Shown here: piece after piece, positions 21,887 through 32,503 of the stretch | How positions within the stretch are numbered: position 1 is the first letter of the stretch | Layout of the letters: each line of letters opens with the position of its first letter | Origin: an uncultured Burkholderiales bacterium | GTDB taxonomy: Bacteria; Pseudomonadota; Gammaproteobacteria; Burkholderiales; Burkholderiaceae_C | Reading direction: 5' to 3' | Assembly: GCA_903896615.1 (NCBI GenBank) | Contig: CAITYM010000129.1 | Location: forward strand, 1 to 35,104 | DNA length: 35,104 bases | Position numbers and translations under genes: made by a program | The notes under the pieces: model-generated | Seen by the model: only the letters and a program-made list of their open reading frames with translations | What the model was told of the DNA's origin: nothing | Databases searched by the model: none

Positions 21887-22941
21887 TGAACTACTACCTA
21901 TCACCCAACATGAACTTAGTCGTCCCGGTTCCAGGGGTAGCACCAGGGCCGACTTGGGCGCAGGATTTAAATGCATCTCTGACTATTGTGGATGCTCATA
22001 ACCATAGCCCCGGAAGCGGTGTTCAAATTAATCCGGTGGGATTGAATATTAACGCTGATCTTACTTTTCAGTCTAACAATGCGACGGTTTTAAGAAGCGC
22101 GCGGTTTAATCCTAATAGTGCCCCTTTGTCTGGATCATCCGATTTGGGTTGTATCTATGAATCGGGAGTAGATCTCTATTACAATGACGGAGCAGGAAAT
22201 CAGATTAGAATTACTAGCGGAGGGTCTGTAGCCGGCGCGTCTGGTACCATTACAGGTCTGCCCAGTGGAACAGCTTCAGCGGCATATCAAAGCGCTTCAG
22301 GTACTTTTCAGTTTCAGCAAGCCACCAGTACTGCTGCAAATATAGACGGCGGGAGCTTAGTAATTCGGTATCCAGGGTCTTATCCATCTCCAACTGGCAA
22401 CTACATTCTTTTGACGGCGCCTAGTTCTCTGTCTTCAGGTTATCAGATTACTTTACCAGCGCTTCCGGGTGCAAATTCCGCTTTAGTGATGAATTCTAGC
22501 GGCGTGATTAGCACGGTTCCGACCGGTGTTACAATCAGTTCAAGTTGCGGCGCTTTTTCAACTAGCAGTACTTCTGCTGTACCGGTGACTAACTTATCTG
22601 TTTCTTTAACTTCTTATGGGAATCCAATTTGGATTGGACTAATCGCCGACGGCGCTTTTCCTTCTATGGTCGGATCAAGCATAGTAAGTGGTTCCAGTGC
22701 CTATACAAGTGCTGCGATAGGACTTTATCAAGGATCCACACAAATTGGAGCTTATACCATTGAACAATATGTAAATGGTTCTTATTCGGCTTTGTCGATT
22801 GAAGTTCCATCATCATCTGTTTTCACAATATATCCGGTATCGGCTGGAACTTATACATTTTCGGTTAAAATGTTAGTCACAAATTCATCTTTTATTGGGT
22901 ATGTTTATTATGCAAAACTTTTAGCTTATGAATTAAAATAA
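21886..22941 (+). CDS. Tail fibre or tail accessory protein
   Basis: 351 residues with GGAGG upstream. The N-terminus (MNLVVPVPGVAPGPTWAQDL, then LTIVDAHNHSPGSGVQI and NINADLTFQSNNAT) is a common phage fibre signature. The middle holds QITLPALPGANSALVMNSSG, the strand-turn motif used as a trimer-forming module in fibres. The C-terminal ~130 residues look like a beta-rich tip. It probably attaches near the adaptor/stabilisation proteins that flank it. Confidence 0.65.
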   Translation: MNYYLSPNMNLVVPVPGVAPGPTWAQDLNASLTIVDAHNHSPGSGVQINPVGLNINADLTFQSNNATVLRSARFNPNSAPLSGSSDLGCIYESGVDLYYNDGAGNQIRITSGGSVAGASGTITGLPSGTASAAYQSASGTFQFQQATSTAANIDGGSLVIRYPGSYPSPTGNYILLTAPSSLSSGYQITLPALPGANSALVMNSSGVISTVPTGVTISSSCGAFSTSSTSAVPVTNLSVSLTSYGNPIWIGLIADGAFPSMVGSSIVSGSSAYTSAAIGLYQGSTQIGAYTIEQYVNGSYSALSIEVPSSSVFTIYPVSAGTYTFSVKMLVTNSSFIGYVYYAKLLAYELK

Positions 22942-22942
22942 T

Positions 22943-25900
22943 ATGGCATTAGCAAAACAAAATCTTACCATTAACTTTTCTCAAGGAGTCGATACCAAGA
23001 CTGATCCTTATCAAGTCAGCGTGGGAAAGTTTTTGAATTTGCAGAATTCTATTTTTTTAAAAGGTGGGTTACTTCAAAAAAGAAATGGATTCGGCCCATT
23101 GGCTGCTTTGCCGCCTGCTAGTGAGGTGGGCTCTAATTTTAAATTTTTAACCACGTTTAACGGGGATCTCACAGCTATCGGTAGCGTCATCGAGTCTTAT
23201 TCATCAGGATATGGGAACTGGTCTAACAAAGGCCAGATTTTCCCCATGAGTTTATCGACTCTGCCATTGATTCGAAACAATACAAATCAAAGTCAAATCG
23301 ATTCAGTCGTATCAACGAATGGCCTTGTTTGTACTGTTTACACGGATCAAAATCCAAGCAGCTTAAGTGCTAAAATATTTAGGTATGCCGTGGCCGACTC
23401 TTCGACCGGTCAAAATATTATCCCCCCCACGACTATTAGCACAGCAAATGCTACCTATGGAACGCCTAGAGTATTTGTAACTTCTCGGTATTTTATTATC
23501 GTTTTTACTAGTCATCCCAGTAATTATGAACTTCAGTATTTTGCAATTAGTATTGCTAACCCGACAGTAAGTACTTCAATTGGTACTGTGACTACAAATT
23601 ATACTCCGACCACGGCAGTGGCTTGGGACGGAGGTGTCTTTAACGATTCTCTCTATCTTGCTTTTAATACCTCTAGTGGTGTTAAAATGTCTTATATTAA
23701 TCCTTCGTTAGTAGCGTCTAGTAGCGTTACCGTAGCAAGTGGATCAAACGTAGCTTCTATTATTGGAATATCGATTGATCAGACTTATGGATATATTTGG
23801 GTTAATTGTTATAACACTACCGGTAACGTAATCTATACCTTAGCAAGGGATCGACATTTAAACTCTATCCTGGTTCCAACCGTAATGTTTACGAGCGAGT
23901 CCTATACTGTTTTAAATATAACAGGCGTCGCACAAAATAGTCAAAACACGGTAATAGTGGAAGTCTCGAACGCTTATAGTTACGGGTCTACATTACCTAC
24001 CAATTTTATTGCAGAAAATACCGTAACGTCGACAGGGACCATTAGTAATTTTGATATCCCTTTCCGTTCGGTAGGACTTGCGTCCAAAGGCTTTATTGTC
24101 AATTTAGGCGGGGTAAGTATTGGTTGTTTTTTAATGACTTATCAATCTGCCTATCAAAATACTTATTTCTTAGGAACTACAAACGGATTTATTTTCGCAA
24201 AGCTTGCTTATCAAAACGGGGGCGGGTACCTCACTACTGGCTTACCTTCCGTTACGATGAACGGTACTCATGCTTATATGGGTTATCTCTATAAAGACTT
24301 AATCCAGGCAGTAAATAAAAATACCAATGTTCCAACCGGTTCACAAATAGCAGGCATCTATTCCCAAACAGGTCTCAACCTAGTTAAATTTGATTTTTCT
24401 CTTTCTAATGTGGGGAGTGCTGAGATTGGGACTAATCTCAATGTCACGGGTGGCTTTACGTGGGCGTATGACGGCTATGCTGCTACTGAGCAAGGCTTCT
24501 TTTTGTATCCTGATAATGTGTCAGCTGCATGGTCTGCCACAGGTGGTTCCATGGCCGCAAAACCTGACGGCACGACAAATACTAATGCTTATTGGTACCA
24601 AGTCACCTACGAGTGGACAGACAATCAGGGGAATGCGTTTCGGTCTGCTCCAAGCATTCCAGTAGCGGTAACTACTACCGGGAGTGGAACTGCTGGCTCA
24701 GTCGTTTTAAATATCCCTACATTGAGATTAACTTATAAGACAGCCAATCCTGTAAAGATTGTCATTTATCGATGGAGCGTTGGACAACAAGTTTATTATC
24801 AAACTACCTCTATTAGTTCTCCCATTTTGAATAGCACCAATGTGGATTCAATCTCCTATACAGATACTGTAGCTGATTCGTCTATTTTGGGAAACAACGT
24901 CCTATACACCACTGGGGGGGTAGTAGAGGATATCGGTGGGCCTTCATTTAAAAACCTTTTTCTTTTCGACGATAGACTTTGGGGAATTACTTCCGAGGAT
25001 AATAATCTTCTGTGGTATTCAAAACAGGTCATCGAAGCAACTCCAGTAGAATTCTCTGACTTGTTTACGATCTATGTGAATCCAAACGTGGGCGCACAAG
25101 GCCCCACCGGTCCATTGACTTGTGGCGCGGCCATGGATGACAAGTTAGTGCTTTTTAAGGCTTCAGCTATTAATTACTTAAATGGTCAGGGTCCCGATAA
25201 TACGGGCGCTAACTCTCAATACAGTGCCCCTATCTTTATTACCTCTACTATTGGGTGTTCCAACCAGCAATCCATTGTATTCATGCCCCAGGGGTTAATG
25301 TTTGAGTTTCAATCCGAAGCTGGCAATCAGATTTTTCTGTTAGGGCGTGATCTTTCGACTCAGTACATTGGGGCCGCAGTCGAAAAATTTACCAAAGACG
25401 CAACAGTACAAAGCGCGATTAACATTCCAGGGACAAATCAAGTCAGGTTCACGATGTCGTCTGGAATTACCCTCATGTATGATTACTACTACGGTCAGTG
25501 GGGAACCTTCGTGAATCTTCCAGCAATTTCAAGCTGCGTGTACCAAGGATTGCATACTTATTTAAACGATCTAGGGGCGGTTTTCCAGGAGACTCCGGGC
25601 GTGTATTTGGACAACTCCAATCCGGTCTTAATGAGTTTTACTACCAGTTGGATCAATTTTAACCAGCTGCAGGCATATCAAAGGCTATACAGCTTCTACA
25701 TTTTGGGAACTTATTACAGTCCTCATATTTTGAACCTTTTGATTAACTATGACTACGCTACGGGTTGGAATAATACGACTCAGCAAGTGAACATTACCCC
25801 GAGTAACTATGCCCCGGGCTATGGTCAGGATTTAACTTATGGTTCAGGCAATCCCTACGGCGGGGAAGGTAGCCTTGAGAACTGGCGAATCTTTCCCACT

Positions 25901-26068
25901 CGGGACCGGTGTCAGGCCTTTCAGATTACTTTGAATGAGATTTACGATCCTAAATATGGAGTTACTGCCGGAGCAGGGTTTACATTATCAGGTATTAACT
26001 GCGTCGTAGGATACAAGAAGGGTTACCGAGCAATCCGAGCAGACCATACGGCTGGAGGGAATTCATGA
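22943..26068 (+). CDS. DNA stabilisation / tail hub protein (P22 gp10-like)
   Basis: 1041 residues. It starts MALAKQNLTINFSQGVDTK, then LLQKRNGFGPLAAL, a beginning typical of phage stabilisation or tail-tube-like proteins. The long middle is beta-rich, like a propeller with Ig-type insertions (VTYEWTDNQGNAFRS, PVKIVIYRW). The C-terminal third contains FKNLFLFDDRLWGIT, CGAAMDDKLVLFKASAI and LLINYDYATGWN, patterns of gp10-type proteins. In P22, gp10 sits below the adaptor ring. It is coupled by ATGA to the ejection gene. Confidence 0.7.
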   Translation: MALAKQNLTINFSQGVDTKTDPYQVSVGKFLNLQNSIFLKGGLLQKRNGFGPLAALPPASEVGSNFKFLTTFNGDLTAIGSVIESYSSGYGNWSNKGQIFPMSLSTLPLIRNNTNQSQIDSVVSTNGLVCTVYTDQNPSSLSAKIFRYAVADSSTGQNIIPPTTISTANATYGTPRVFVTSRYFIIVFTSHPSNYELQYFAISIANPTVSTSIGTVTTNYTPTTAVAWDGGVFNDSLYLAFNTSSGVKMSYINPSLVASSSVTVASGSNVASIIGISIDQTYGYIWVNCYNTTGNVIYTLARDRHLNSILVPTVMFTSESYTVLNITGVAQNSQNTVIVEVSNAYSYGSTLPTNFIAENTVTSTGTISNFDIPFRSVGLASKGFIVNLGGVSIGCFLMTYQSAYQNTYFLGTTNGFIFAKLAYQNGGGYLTTGLPSVTMNGTHAYMGYLYKDLIQAVNKNTNVPTGSQIAGIYSQTGLNLVKFDFSLSNVGSAEIGTNLNVTGGFTWAYDGYAATEQGFFLYPDNVSAAWSATGGSMAAKPDGTTNTNAYWYQVTYEWTDNQGNAFRSAPSIPVAVTTTGSGTAGSVVLNIPTLRLTYKTANPVKIVIYRWSVGQQVYYQTTSISSPILNSTNVDSISYTDTVADSSILGNNVLYTTGGVVEDIGGPSFKNLFLFDDRLWGITSEDNNLLWYSKQVIEATPVEFSDLFTIYVNPNVGAQGPTGPLTCGAAMDDKLVLFKASAINYLNGQGPDNTGANSQYSAPIFITSTIGCSNQQSIVFMPQGLMFEFQSEAGNQIFLLGRDLSTQYIGAAVEKFTKDATVQSAINIPGTNQVRFTMSSGITLMYDYYYGQWGTFVNLPAISSCVYQGLHTYLNDLGAVFQETPGVYLDNSNPVLMSFTTSWINFNQLQAYQRLYSFYILGTYYSPHILNLLINYDYATGWNNTTQQVNITPSNYAPGYGQDLTYGSGNPYGGEGSLENWRIFPTRDRCQAFQITLNEIYDPKYGVTAGAGFTLSGINCVVGYKKGYRAIRADHTAGGNS

Positions 26069-27615
26069 AACTAATAAGCGAATCACCGACTCATTTTTTA
26101 ATTGAGCACAATGGGAATCAAATGCAGGTGCCTAAACAAGGATTATCTGCAAATGCGACTAACATGATTAATGGGATGAAACAGCATTTTGATATGGGAG
26201 GTACCGTTAACCCTTTTGTACCCAGCGGAGGAACCGCAAGTGGAATAGGTGGTCCCGATACAGGAACTGGAAATACGCCATTACCTAGTTATCCATCAAC
26301 TGTTGCAAATACCGCACAAAATAATGCCAATCAACCTGTAAATAATTCCTCAAAAGGATACCAAACACTGCCACAATCAGGAATAAATTACGGAAATCCC
26401 TACCTCAATACTTCTAATCTGACTCAAAATGTAGGTGCGGCTCAGCTAGTGAATCCTACAAACGCGTATCAGGCTTCGAATGCTATTGCTCACAGTCAAG
26501 AAGGACTAGCCCAACAAAATCTGTTTCAACAACAGCTGGCGGGATTAAATGGGATAGGGAATGAGCAAAGCACTTATAACCAGCAGCAAGCTTTATCCAA
26601 TCAGCTGGCATTTAATAACGGAGCCGGGAATCAAGCTTCCGTATTTCAACAACAGCAATCTCTTGCTAACGCTCTACAAAAGCAGGCAGCTGGAACAGGA
26701 ATTAATCCTGTTCAAAATCAACTGAATGAAAATACTGGTACCAATGTAGCCAATGAAGCGGCATTAATGGCCTCTCAAAGAGGGGCGGGCGCCAATGCAG
26801 GGTTATTAGCCAGACAAGCAGCACAACAAGGCGCTGCGACTCAACAACAGGCTGTAGGTCAAGCGGCGACTTTACAGGCTCAACAACAATTACAGGGACA
26901 ACAAGCGCTTCAGGCTCAGCAATCTCAAATGGCTGGCTTAGCAAATACACAGATTGGTCAACAACAAGCACAACAATCTGCTTTATCTAATTACGCTCTT
27001 CAACAAACAGGGCAACAAGGCAGTGCTTTAAATAGCTACAATCAAAGCCTCCAAGGAGAACAAGGGCAATTGTTAGGATTCCTTGGAAACCAAAATGAGC
27101 AAAATGTTCAAATGCAGTCTAATTTAAATACGGCGAGCGTTGCTCAAGCTGGAGGCAATAACCAAATTTTAGCACAAGGTGCAGGGGGTGCTGCATCCGG
27201 GATTGGAGCAGGCTTAGTTGCTTTAGCAGCAGCGGCCAAGGGCGGTGAAATTGGAGATCCTAAGCTAAAGAAAACGTTTAAGTTGCCCCCCCATTTGCAT
27301 GAGGTGGCTAAAATTTATCATCCTGGTTACGCATCGGGGGGGACAGTGTCGGCGTTCCCACAAATGATGAAGATCGGTGGGAAAGTTCCTGGCAAACCTC
27401 AATACTCTGGCGATAACAAGAAGAACGATGTTGTCCCTGCCATGTTATCTAAGGGTGAAATCGTTATTCCTAACTCAGTCACTCAGTCGCAAGATCCGGT
27501 CAAAGGCGCTGCGCAGTTTGTAGCCGCCATTGAAGCTAAAAAAGGGAAAGGTAACCCGAAAGAAGATTTTAAGAATGCTTTGCAACGTGCGATTGCAGGG
27601 AGAAAAAACAAATGA
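26065..27615 (+). CDS. Gln-rich internal virion / ejection-type protein A
   Basis: 516 residues with GGAGGG upstream. The N-terminal motif (FLIEHNGNQMQVPKQGLS ... HFDMGGT) is shared with the next gene. The middle is extremely Gln/Ala/Asn-rich and helical (QAAQQGAATQQQAVG), as in podovirus internal core proteins. The C-terminus has GGEIGDP, SGGTVSAFP and the motif KNDVVPAMLSKGEIVIPNSV, seen in many phage internal proteins. It is likely packaged in the head and ejected with DNA. Confidence 0.65.
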   Translation: MKLISESPTHFLIEHNGNQMQVPKQGLSANATNMINGMKQHFDMGGTVNPFVPSGGTASGIGGPDTGTGNTPLPSYPSTVANTAQNNANQPVNNSSKGYQTLPQSGINYGNPYLNTSNLTQNVGAAQLVNPTNAYQASNAIAHSQEGLAQQNLFQQQLAGLNGIGNEQSTYNQQQALSNQLAFNNGAGNQASVFQQQQSLANALQKQAAGTGINPVQNQLNENTGTNVANEAALMASQRGAGANAGLLARQAAQQGAATQQQAVGQAATLQAQQQLQGQQALQAQQSQMAGLANTQIGQQQAQQSALSNYALQQTGQQGSALNSYNQSLQGEQGQLLGFLGNQNEQNVQMQSNLNTASVAQAGGNNQILAQGAGGAASGIGAGLVALAAAAKGGEIGDPKLKKTFKLPPHLHEVAKIYHPGYASGGTVSAFPQMMKIGGKVPGKPQYSGDNKKNDVVPAMLSKGEIVIPNSVTQSQDPVKGAAQFVAAIEAKKGKGNPKEDFKNALQRAIAGRKNK

Positions 27616-29243
27616 ATTTGTCAGACTTTTCACTCCTAAAAGAGGATAGTAATAACTACACGATTGGGCATCCTAAAGGTAAGTCCATTACAGTTCCAAA
27701 ACAGGGATTAAGTACAAAAGCGCAAAGTTTAATTTCTAAACTGAAACGTCATCAAAACTTTGACGGTGGCACTCCTCAAGGTACCGGTGATGATACAATT
27801 TCAGTAAGCACGAATACCGATAGCCCTACTTTCCAAGCTCCGGTTCCTCAAAATAATTCTCAGTTTAATGCTGGCAATATGTCCATTGCTGATTTGATGC
27901 CACAAGCCACAATAGCTTTACCCCAATCGGATGGAATACCTCAATCATCCGATGACGATACAATAAGCTTCAAGCAACCCGACCAGCAGGACCAAAGCGA
28001 CCGAAGCGTAGCTAATGTTTCTACACCTCCAATGCCACAAGCACAAAACACTGGCGCTACTTCTCTAGGGAATGCCGCACCTACTGGCATGATGAATCCC
28101 AATGATGTAATGGCGCAATTGCAACAACAGCAAAAGGATATTTCTGCTAATAAAGCAGACATTCAAAACGAATGGAACAATTACAAAGCTAAAACTGATC
28201 AATTGCCAAGCATGATGGATACTTTCAATAAGTATCAAGCAAAAGATGAGGATTTAAAAAAAGCAATTCTTGATCACAAAATAGATCCAAACAGATTATA
28301 TAAGAATTTAGGGACTGGAAATAAAATAGGGTTAGCCATTGCTTCTGTGATTGGTGGGATTGGTGCTGGACTAACTCATGGTCCTAACTTAGCGGCAGAG
28401 ATGATTCAGAAGTCTATTGATAACGACATTGAAGCTCAAAGAAATGATCAGTCTCAGGCAATGAATCTTTGGAAAATGAACCGAGAAAATTATGGGAGTG
28501 AAGCAGCTGCAAACGCTGCTACTCGAAATCAGTTATTGGCACCAGTCCAAGCCAAAATTCAAGAAGCTTCAGCATTAAATAACTCTGCCGACTCACAGAC
28601 AAGACTTTCGCAATTAGCTTTGCAATTTCAACAACAGCAAAGATTAAATCAAGCTGCTCTAGCAATTAATCAAGGGCATCCTGGTACGGAACAAGAATTT
28701 CAACAAAACATGCAAGTTTTAAAACAACTTAACCCTCAAATGGCTCAAGAAATAGATAAAAAATATGTCCCTGGAATGTTTGTATCTGATATTCCACTGG
28801 CAGAAAAACAAAGAGACGAATTATTAGGATATAAAGATTTTTCAAGTAGGTTAAATGATGCTTTAGATTTTGCGCAAAACAAAGCAGGAATATGGAGTAA
28901 CCTTCCTGCAAATGCACTGAGTGCAAAAGCCAAAAATTTAACAGATAGCTTGATTGTTAGTGGAAATAATCTCACCGGCTTGAATCGGTTAAATGGTCAT
29001 GAATATGGAAATTATAACGAACAGGTCGGAAATGTAGGATCTCTTTTCAATACTTCTGAAATTGCTAAACTACAAGATTTGCAACAGCAAGTACAGCAGC
29101 ACCAACGGAATTTGCAAATGATGTATGGAGGTAAAACTTTTAAAACATCTCCAATCGATGCAGTGGCAATAGATCATGCTAGGCGAAATCCCCAGGCTCC
29201 TGGTTCATCGGAAATTCTAAGCAGAAATAACGTAGGTCAATAA
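27612..29243 (+). CDS. Internal virion / ejection-type protein B
   Basis: 543 residues, starting in an ATGA overlap. The N-terminus (YTIGHPKGKSITVPKQGLST ... DGGT) is paralogous to the previous protein's. A disordered Asp/Ser/Pro/Gln region follows, then long helices (MAQLQQQQKDISANKADIQ). A Gly-rich hydrophobic segment (IGLAIASVIGGIGAGLTHG) could enter a membrane. The C-terminus is helical. It fits a DNA-ejection protein that helps form a channel across the host envelope. Confidence 0.65.
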   Translation: MNLSDFSLLKEDSNNYTIGHPKGKSITVPKQGLSTKAQSLISKLKRHQNFDGGTPQGTGDDTISVSTNTDSPTFQAPVPQNNSQFNAGNMSIADLMPQATIALPQSDGIPQSSDDDTISFKQPDQQDQSDRSVANVSTPPMPQAQNTGATSLGNAAPTGMMNPNDVMAQLQQQQKDISANKADIQNEWNNYKAKTDQLPSMMDTFNKYQAKDEDLKKAILDHKIDPNRLYKNLGTGNKIGLAIASVIGGIGAGLTHGPNLAAEMIQKSIDNDIEAQRNDQSQAMNLWKMNRENYGSEAAANAATRNQLLAPVQAKIQEASALNNSADSQTRLSQLALQFQQQQRLNQAALAINQGHPGTEQEFQQNMQVLKQLNPQMAQEIDKKYVPGMFVSDIPLAEKQRDELLGYKDFSSRLNDALDFAQNKAGIWSNLPANALSAKAKNLTDSLIVSGNNLTGLNRLNGHEYGNYNEQVGNVGSLFNTSEIAKLQDLQQQVQQHQRNLQMMYGGKTFKTSPIDAVAIDHARRNPQAPGSSEILSRNNVGQ

Positions 29244-32081
29244 ATGGCTGATCAAACTGAGCAAACTCAAGTAGATCCTGGCTTAGTAAATCAAGCTTAT
29301 CTAGCTACTAAGCCTTCAGCAACAAATACAGAAGAACCTATTCCCGTCGATGACGCACAAAGGGCTCAATTTGATCCTCAACAGTATTTAACTCAAAAAC
29401 GAATCGATCAATATAATGCTTTACAGTCTCAATATGGCAGTACTGGTCAGCAAGCCCTTGCTGGGCTCGAGGCTTTTGGTCGAGGAGCATCGTTAGGCAC
29501 CAGCGGATTACTAGAGACTAAATTAGGCCTAACTACTCCAGAAGCCATGGCTGGACGTGCTGAGGCTAATCCGTACACCAGTGGATTGGGGAACATTGCC
29601 GGCGGTGCTGCTTTAATTGGAGTTACAGGGGGGTTATCTGCTCCCGTGGAAGCTGGGCTAGTAGGTGCCGGTGCAAAGGGAATCCTTCCCCGTGTTATCG
29701 GTCATGCGGCAGAAGGCGCGACTTTTGGTGCTGGGAATGTCGTATCGGATTACTCCATGGGAGATCCTAATCTTAATGGACAAAAGATCCTCGCAGACAT
29801 AGGGTTCGGCGCGGCTTTGGGAGGAGGATTAGGGGCTTTATCCAAAGGGATCGAAGCACTTCCGGCAATGCTTAGAAAAGCTCCTGCTGAAATTGCCCCT
29901 ACAGGCGCGGTATCTGCTGAACAGGCATTGAATGAAGCGGGACTAGGAGCACCTGACGTTCCTTTGACAGCCGCCGAGGAAATGACTCAAGCGGGAGATC
30001 CTAACGCACCTAAATTTAGAGATTCCGTTCCACTAGAGTCTTTGGATGAAGCAGATCGGGCACCTATAGTTGACGGGTTGAATAACCTAAAACCGGAGGC
30101 GCCGTTAATATCTGATTCTGCCAAAACACTAGGTACTATTGCCCCAGAAGGCAGTTTAATTGCCGATGAACCTACTCAAAAAATGATCCATGCTTTGAAT
30201 CAATCCCCGAGCCCGACTGGGATAGCTTCTAACCGTTTGTATAATGCAGCATGGGAAAAAGGTTCTCAAACTATGGCTGAGACTTTGGGAGAAGGAAGCG
30301 ACCTTTCCCTAGCTCAAGCTGGAGATCAAGCAAAAGAACTTTTATCTAATGCTGTATCGGAACGGTATCAGCCTGTTAAAGATCTCTATGACAAAATTGA
30401 AACGGTCTATCCTCAAATTCCGGTAGCCAATAAAGCAGGGGCTCAAAATGCTATTTTAGATTTAATTGATGAGCACGGATTAGTTAAGGGAACGCCCGAA
30501 TATGATACGGTGGAAAAATTTGGGAACCGATTAAATGATATCGATCGGTTACAACAACTGCAAAATTTTAGAACCGCTTTGAATCGAAATACCGGACCTG
30601 AAAATAGTTTTATCGCTGAACAAATTAGAGATAGAATTGACGATCTAGAACATAGTTCTATCAAATCTTTTGCGTCATCATTAGAAGATCCAGAAGCTCA
30701 AAAGGGCATGCTTGGTTTGTCTGATCAATTAGACCAAGCGCGAGGCATGTATTCTGATTTTCGAGGTACAATTGGTAAAATAGGGAAAGTCCTTTGGGGT
30801 AATAAAAAGATTTATGGTGCTCAAGATTTTCTCAATAAGATAGCTGATGAAACACCTGAAAAGGTCGCAAATAGACTGTTTTCTAAAAATAATGCCAGGG
30901 CTTTAGAGTATATGCATGAAAACTTCCCTGAAGTCACTCAGACTTTATCTGCCTATGAAAAAGCTAAATTAAGAGCGGCATCGCTTACGGATGGAAAATT
31001 TAGTGCCAAAAAATTTAATAATCAATATGCTGGTATTTCTCCAGAAATGAAAAATGTCATTTTCACGCCTGAAGAGCAAAAAGTCTTTGATGCTGGCAAA
31101 GTTTATTTTGATCATTTTCTGAAGAATTTCAACCCTTCTGGCACCGCTGGGACGCAGGCTTATATCGAATATATGAAACATCCGGTAGCATCTGCTGCTA
31201 ACTGGGGGAAAGACATACTATTATCACAATACATAAAACACAAAGTTAATCTGTCCCCTGAACAATTTGAACAGGCTCAGTTTCAAGCAAATCAAGCTTC
31301 CAAGCTAAAAGCAATTAACGGTATTTTGAATAGAACCACAGACAGAATTAAAGACGGTGTAGCAGCGATCTTTTCTCCAACTTCAAAAAATACAGTAAGA
31401 GGGGCTTTTTTAAGTGGTACCACTCAAATGTCTGATAAAGATTATGATAAAAACACAGCAATAATTAATCAATATGCATCTAATCCACAAAAGATGATGG
31501 ATGATATTTCCGAAAATACTAATTCACTTCATAATGCAGCGCCTAATATTACTAGAGGATATCAAACGTCATATTTAAAGGGAGTGCAGTATCTTCAGAG
31601 TAAAATCCCTAAGCCAGTTTCAACTTACCCATTATCTGCTAAATGGGAACCTACTCAAGCACAGAAAAATCAGTTTATTCAATCTTTCAATACCGTCAAT
31701 GATCCCATTCACAGCTTACAGCAAATCAAAAATGGATCTTTGTCTAATGAAACGATGGAGGCACTTAATGCCGTTCATCCCGACCTACTTCAAAGCATGA
31801 GACAGCAAATAGTTGAAAGCATGGATACGGAGCAAGCTAAGAAGCTTCCCTATGGTCAAAAAGTAGCTTTATCTAAATTTATGGGACAACCCATGGATGG
31901 AAGTCTTACCCCACAAGCAATCATGTCTAATCAGACAGCTTTAAACTCTAATTTGAGTCAACAATCTTTACCCAAACAAGGGCGAAAATCTACTCAAGCT
32001 GGACTTGCGAAGCTCAACCTTTCCAATCGGACTCAAACTCTAAGTGAACAATTAAGGCAGGGAGACGAAGAAAACTCTTAA
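29244..32081 (+). CDS. Large ejection / internal virion protein C
   Basis: 945 residues. Residues ~75-230 are Gly/Ala-rich and hydrophobic (GNIAGGAALIGVTGGLSAPV, GAALGGGLGALSKGIEAL), resembling membrane-inserting parts of large podovirus ejection proteins. The remaining two thirds are long charged helices with Gln/Asn. No lytic transglycosylase or peptidase motif is visible. Third of three co-transcribed ejection-type genes, as in P22 (gp7, gp20, gp16), though homology to those is not claimed. Confidence 0.65.
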   Translation: MADQTEQTQVDPGLVNQAYLATKPSATNTEEPIPVDDAQRAQFDPQQYLTQKRIDQYNALQSQYGSTGQQALAGLEAFGRGASLGTSGLLETKLGLTTPEAMAGRAEANPYTSGLGNIAGGAALIGVTGGLSAPVEAGLVGAGAKGILPRVIGHAAEGATFGAGNVVSDYSMGDPNLNGQKILADIGFGAALGGGLGALSKGIEALPAMLRKAPAEIAPTGAVSAEQALNEAGLGAPDVPLTAAEEMTQAGDPNAPKFRDSVPLESLDEADRAPIVDGLNNLKPEAPLISDSAKTLGTIAPEGSLIADEPTQKMIHALNQSPSPTGIASNRLYNAAWEKGSQTMAETLGEGSDLSLAQAGDQAKELLSNAVSERYQPVKDLYDKIETVYPQIPVANKAGAQNAILDLIDEHGLVKGTPEYDTVEKFGNRLNDIDRLQQLQNFRTALNRNTGPENSFIAEQIRDRIDDLEHSSIKSFASSLEDPEAQKGMLGLSDQLDQARGMYSDFRGTIGKIGKVLWGNKKIYGAQDFLNKIADETPEKVANRLFSKNNARALEYMHENFPEVTQTLSAYEKAKLRAASLTDGKFSAKKFNNQYAGISPEMKNVIFTPEEQKVFDAGKVYFDHFLKNFNPSGTAGTQAYIEYMKHPVASAANWGKDILLSQYIKHKVNLSPEQFEQAQFQANQASKLKAINGILNRTTDRIKDGVAAIFSPTSKNTVRGAFLSGTTQMSDKDYDKNTAIINQYASNPQKMMDDISENTNSLHNAAPNITRGYQTSYLKGVQYLQSKIPKPVSTYPLSAKWEPTQAQKNQFIQSFNTVNDPIHSLQQIKNGSLSNETMEALNAVHPDLLQSMRQQIVESMDTEQAKKLPYGQKVALSKFMGQPMDGSLTPQAIMSNQTALNSNLSQQSLPKQGRKSTQAGLAKLNLSNRTQTLSEQLRQGDEENS

Positions 32082-32155
32082 TTAATTTTAGAATATAGAT
32101 ATGATGAGTTATCACCTTTGCTTTTTTACGAAAGCTTAACTCACGAAGGGGAACT
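32082..32155 (+). promoter_or_regulatory. Short spacer before the fibre cassette
   Basis: An AT-rich 74-base gap with TATGAT (32099-32104), a possible -10 without a good -35. A weak GCTTT/AAAGC hairpin and the ribosome site AAGGGG before the ATG at 32156 follow. It may hold an independent promoter for the two fibre-cassette genes. Confidence 0.3.
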
Positions 32156-32503
32156 ATGGGTGCAACTAGATTTAATGTCTTTACACAATTTTCATCCCAG
32201 GCAGTGACAGGGACAAATACCTACACTTCCTCCCCTACTAATATTAATCAACAGCATAATATTGGAATTCAGGTCAATTTTACTGGAACTATGAGTGGAA
32301 CCTTTTCAGTGATTTGCTCAAACGACGGGGTAAATTATACTGATTTGACTTTCAACCCTGCAATTACTCAACCCAGTGGATCCAATCTAGGCTATTTGAT
32401 TAGCTGCCAACAGGTGCCGTTTTATTATCTTGCCGTACAATACGTGAATTCATCCGGCAGTGGGACATTAACCTCTATTTTAACCTCAAAGGATTTATCA
32501 TGA
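32156..32503 (+). CDS. Small beta-rich fibre-associated protein
   Basis: 115 residues with AAGGGG upstream. It has a beta-sandwich-like pattern (IGIQVNFTGTMSGTFSVICS, then SNDGVNYTDLTF and YLAVQYVNSSGSGTLTSIL) that recurs in small phage proteins encoded before fibres. The stop overlaps the fibre start (ATGA). It could be a fibre adaptor or virion-surface protein. Function not established. Confidence 0.62.
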   Translation: MGATRFNVFTQFSSQAVTGTNTYTSSPTNINQQHNIGIQVNFTGTMSGTFSVICSNDGVNYTDLTFNPAITQPSGSNLGYLISCQQVPFYYLAVQYVNSSGSGTLTSILTSKDLS

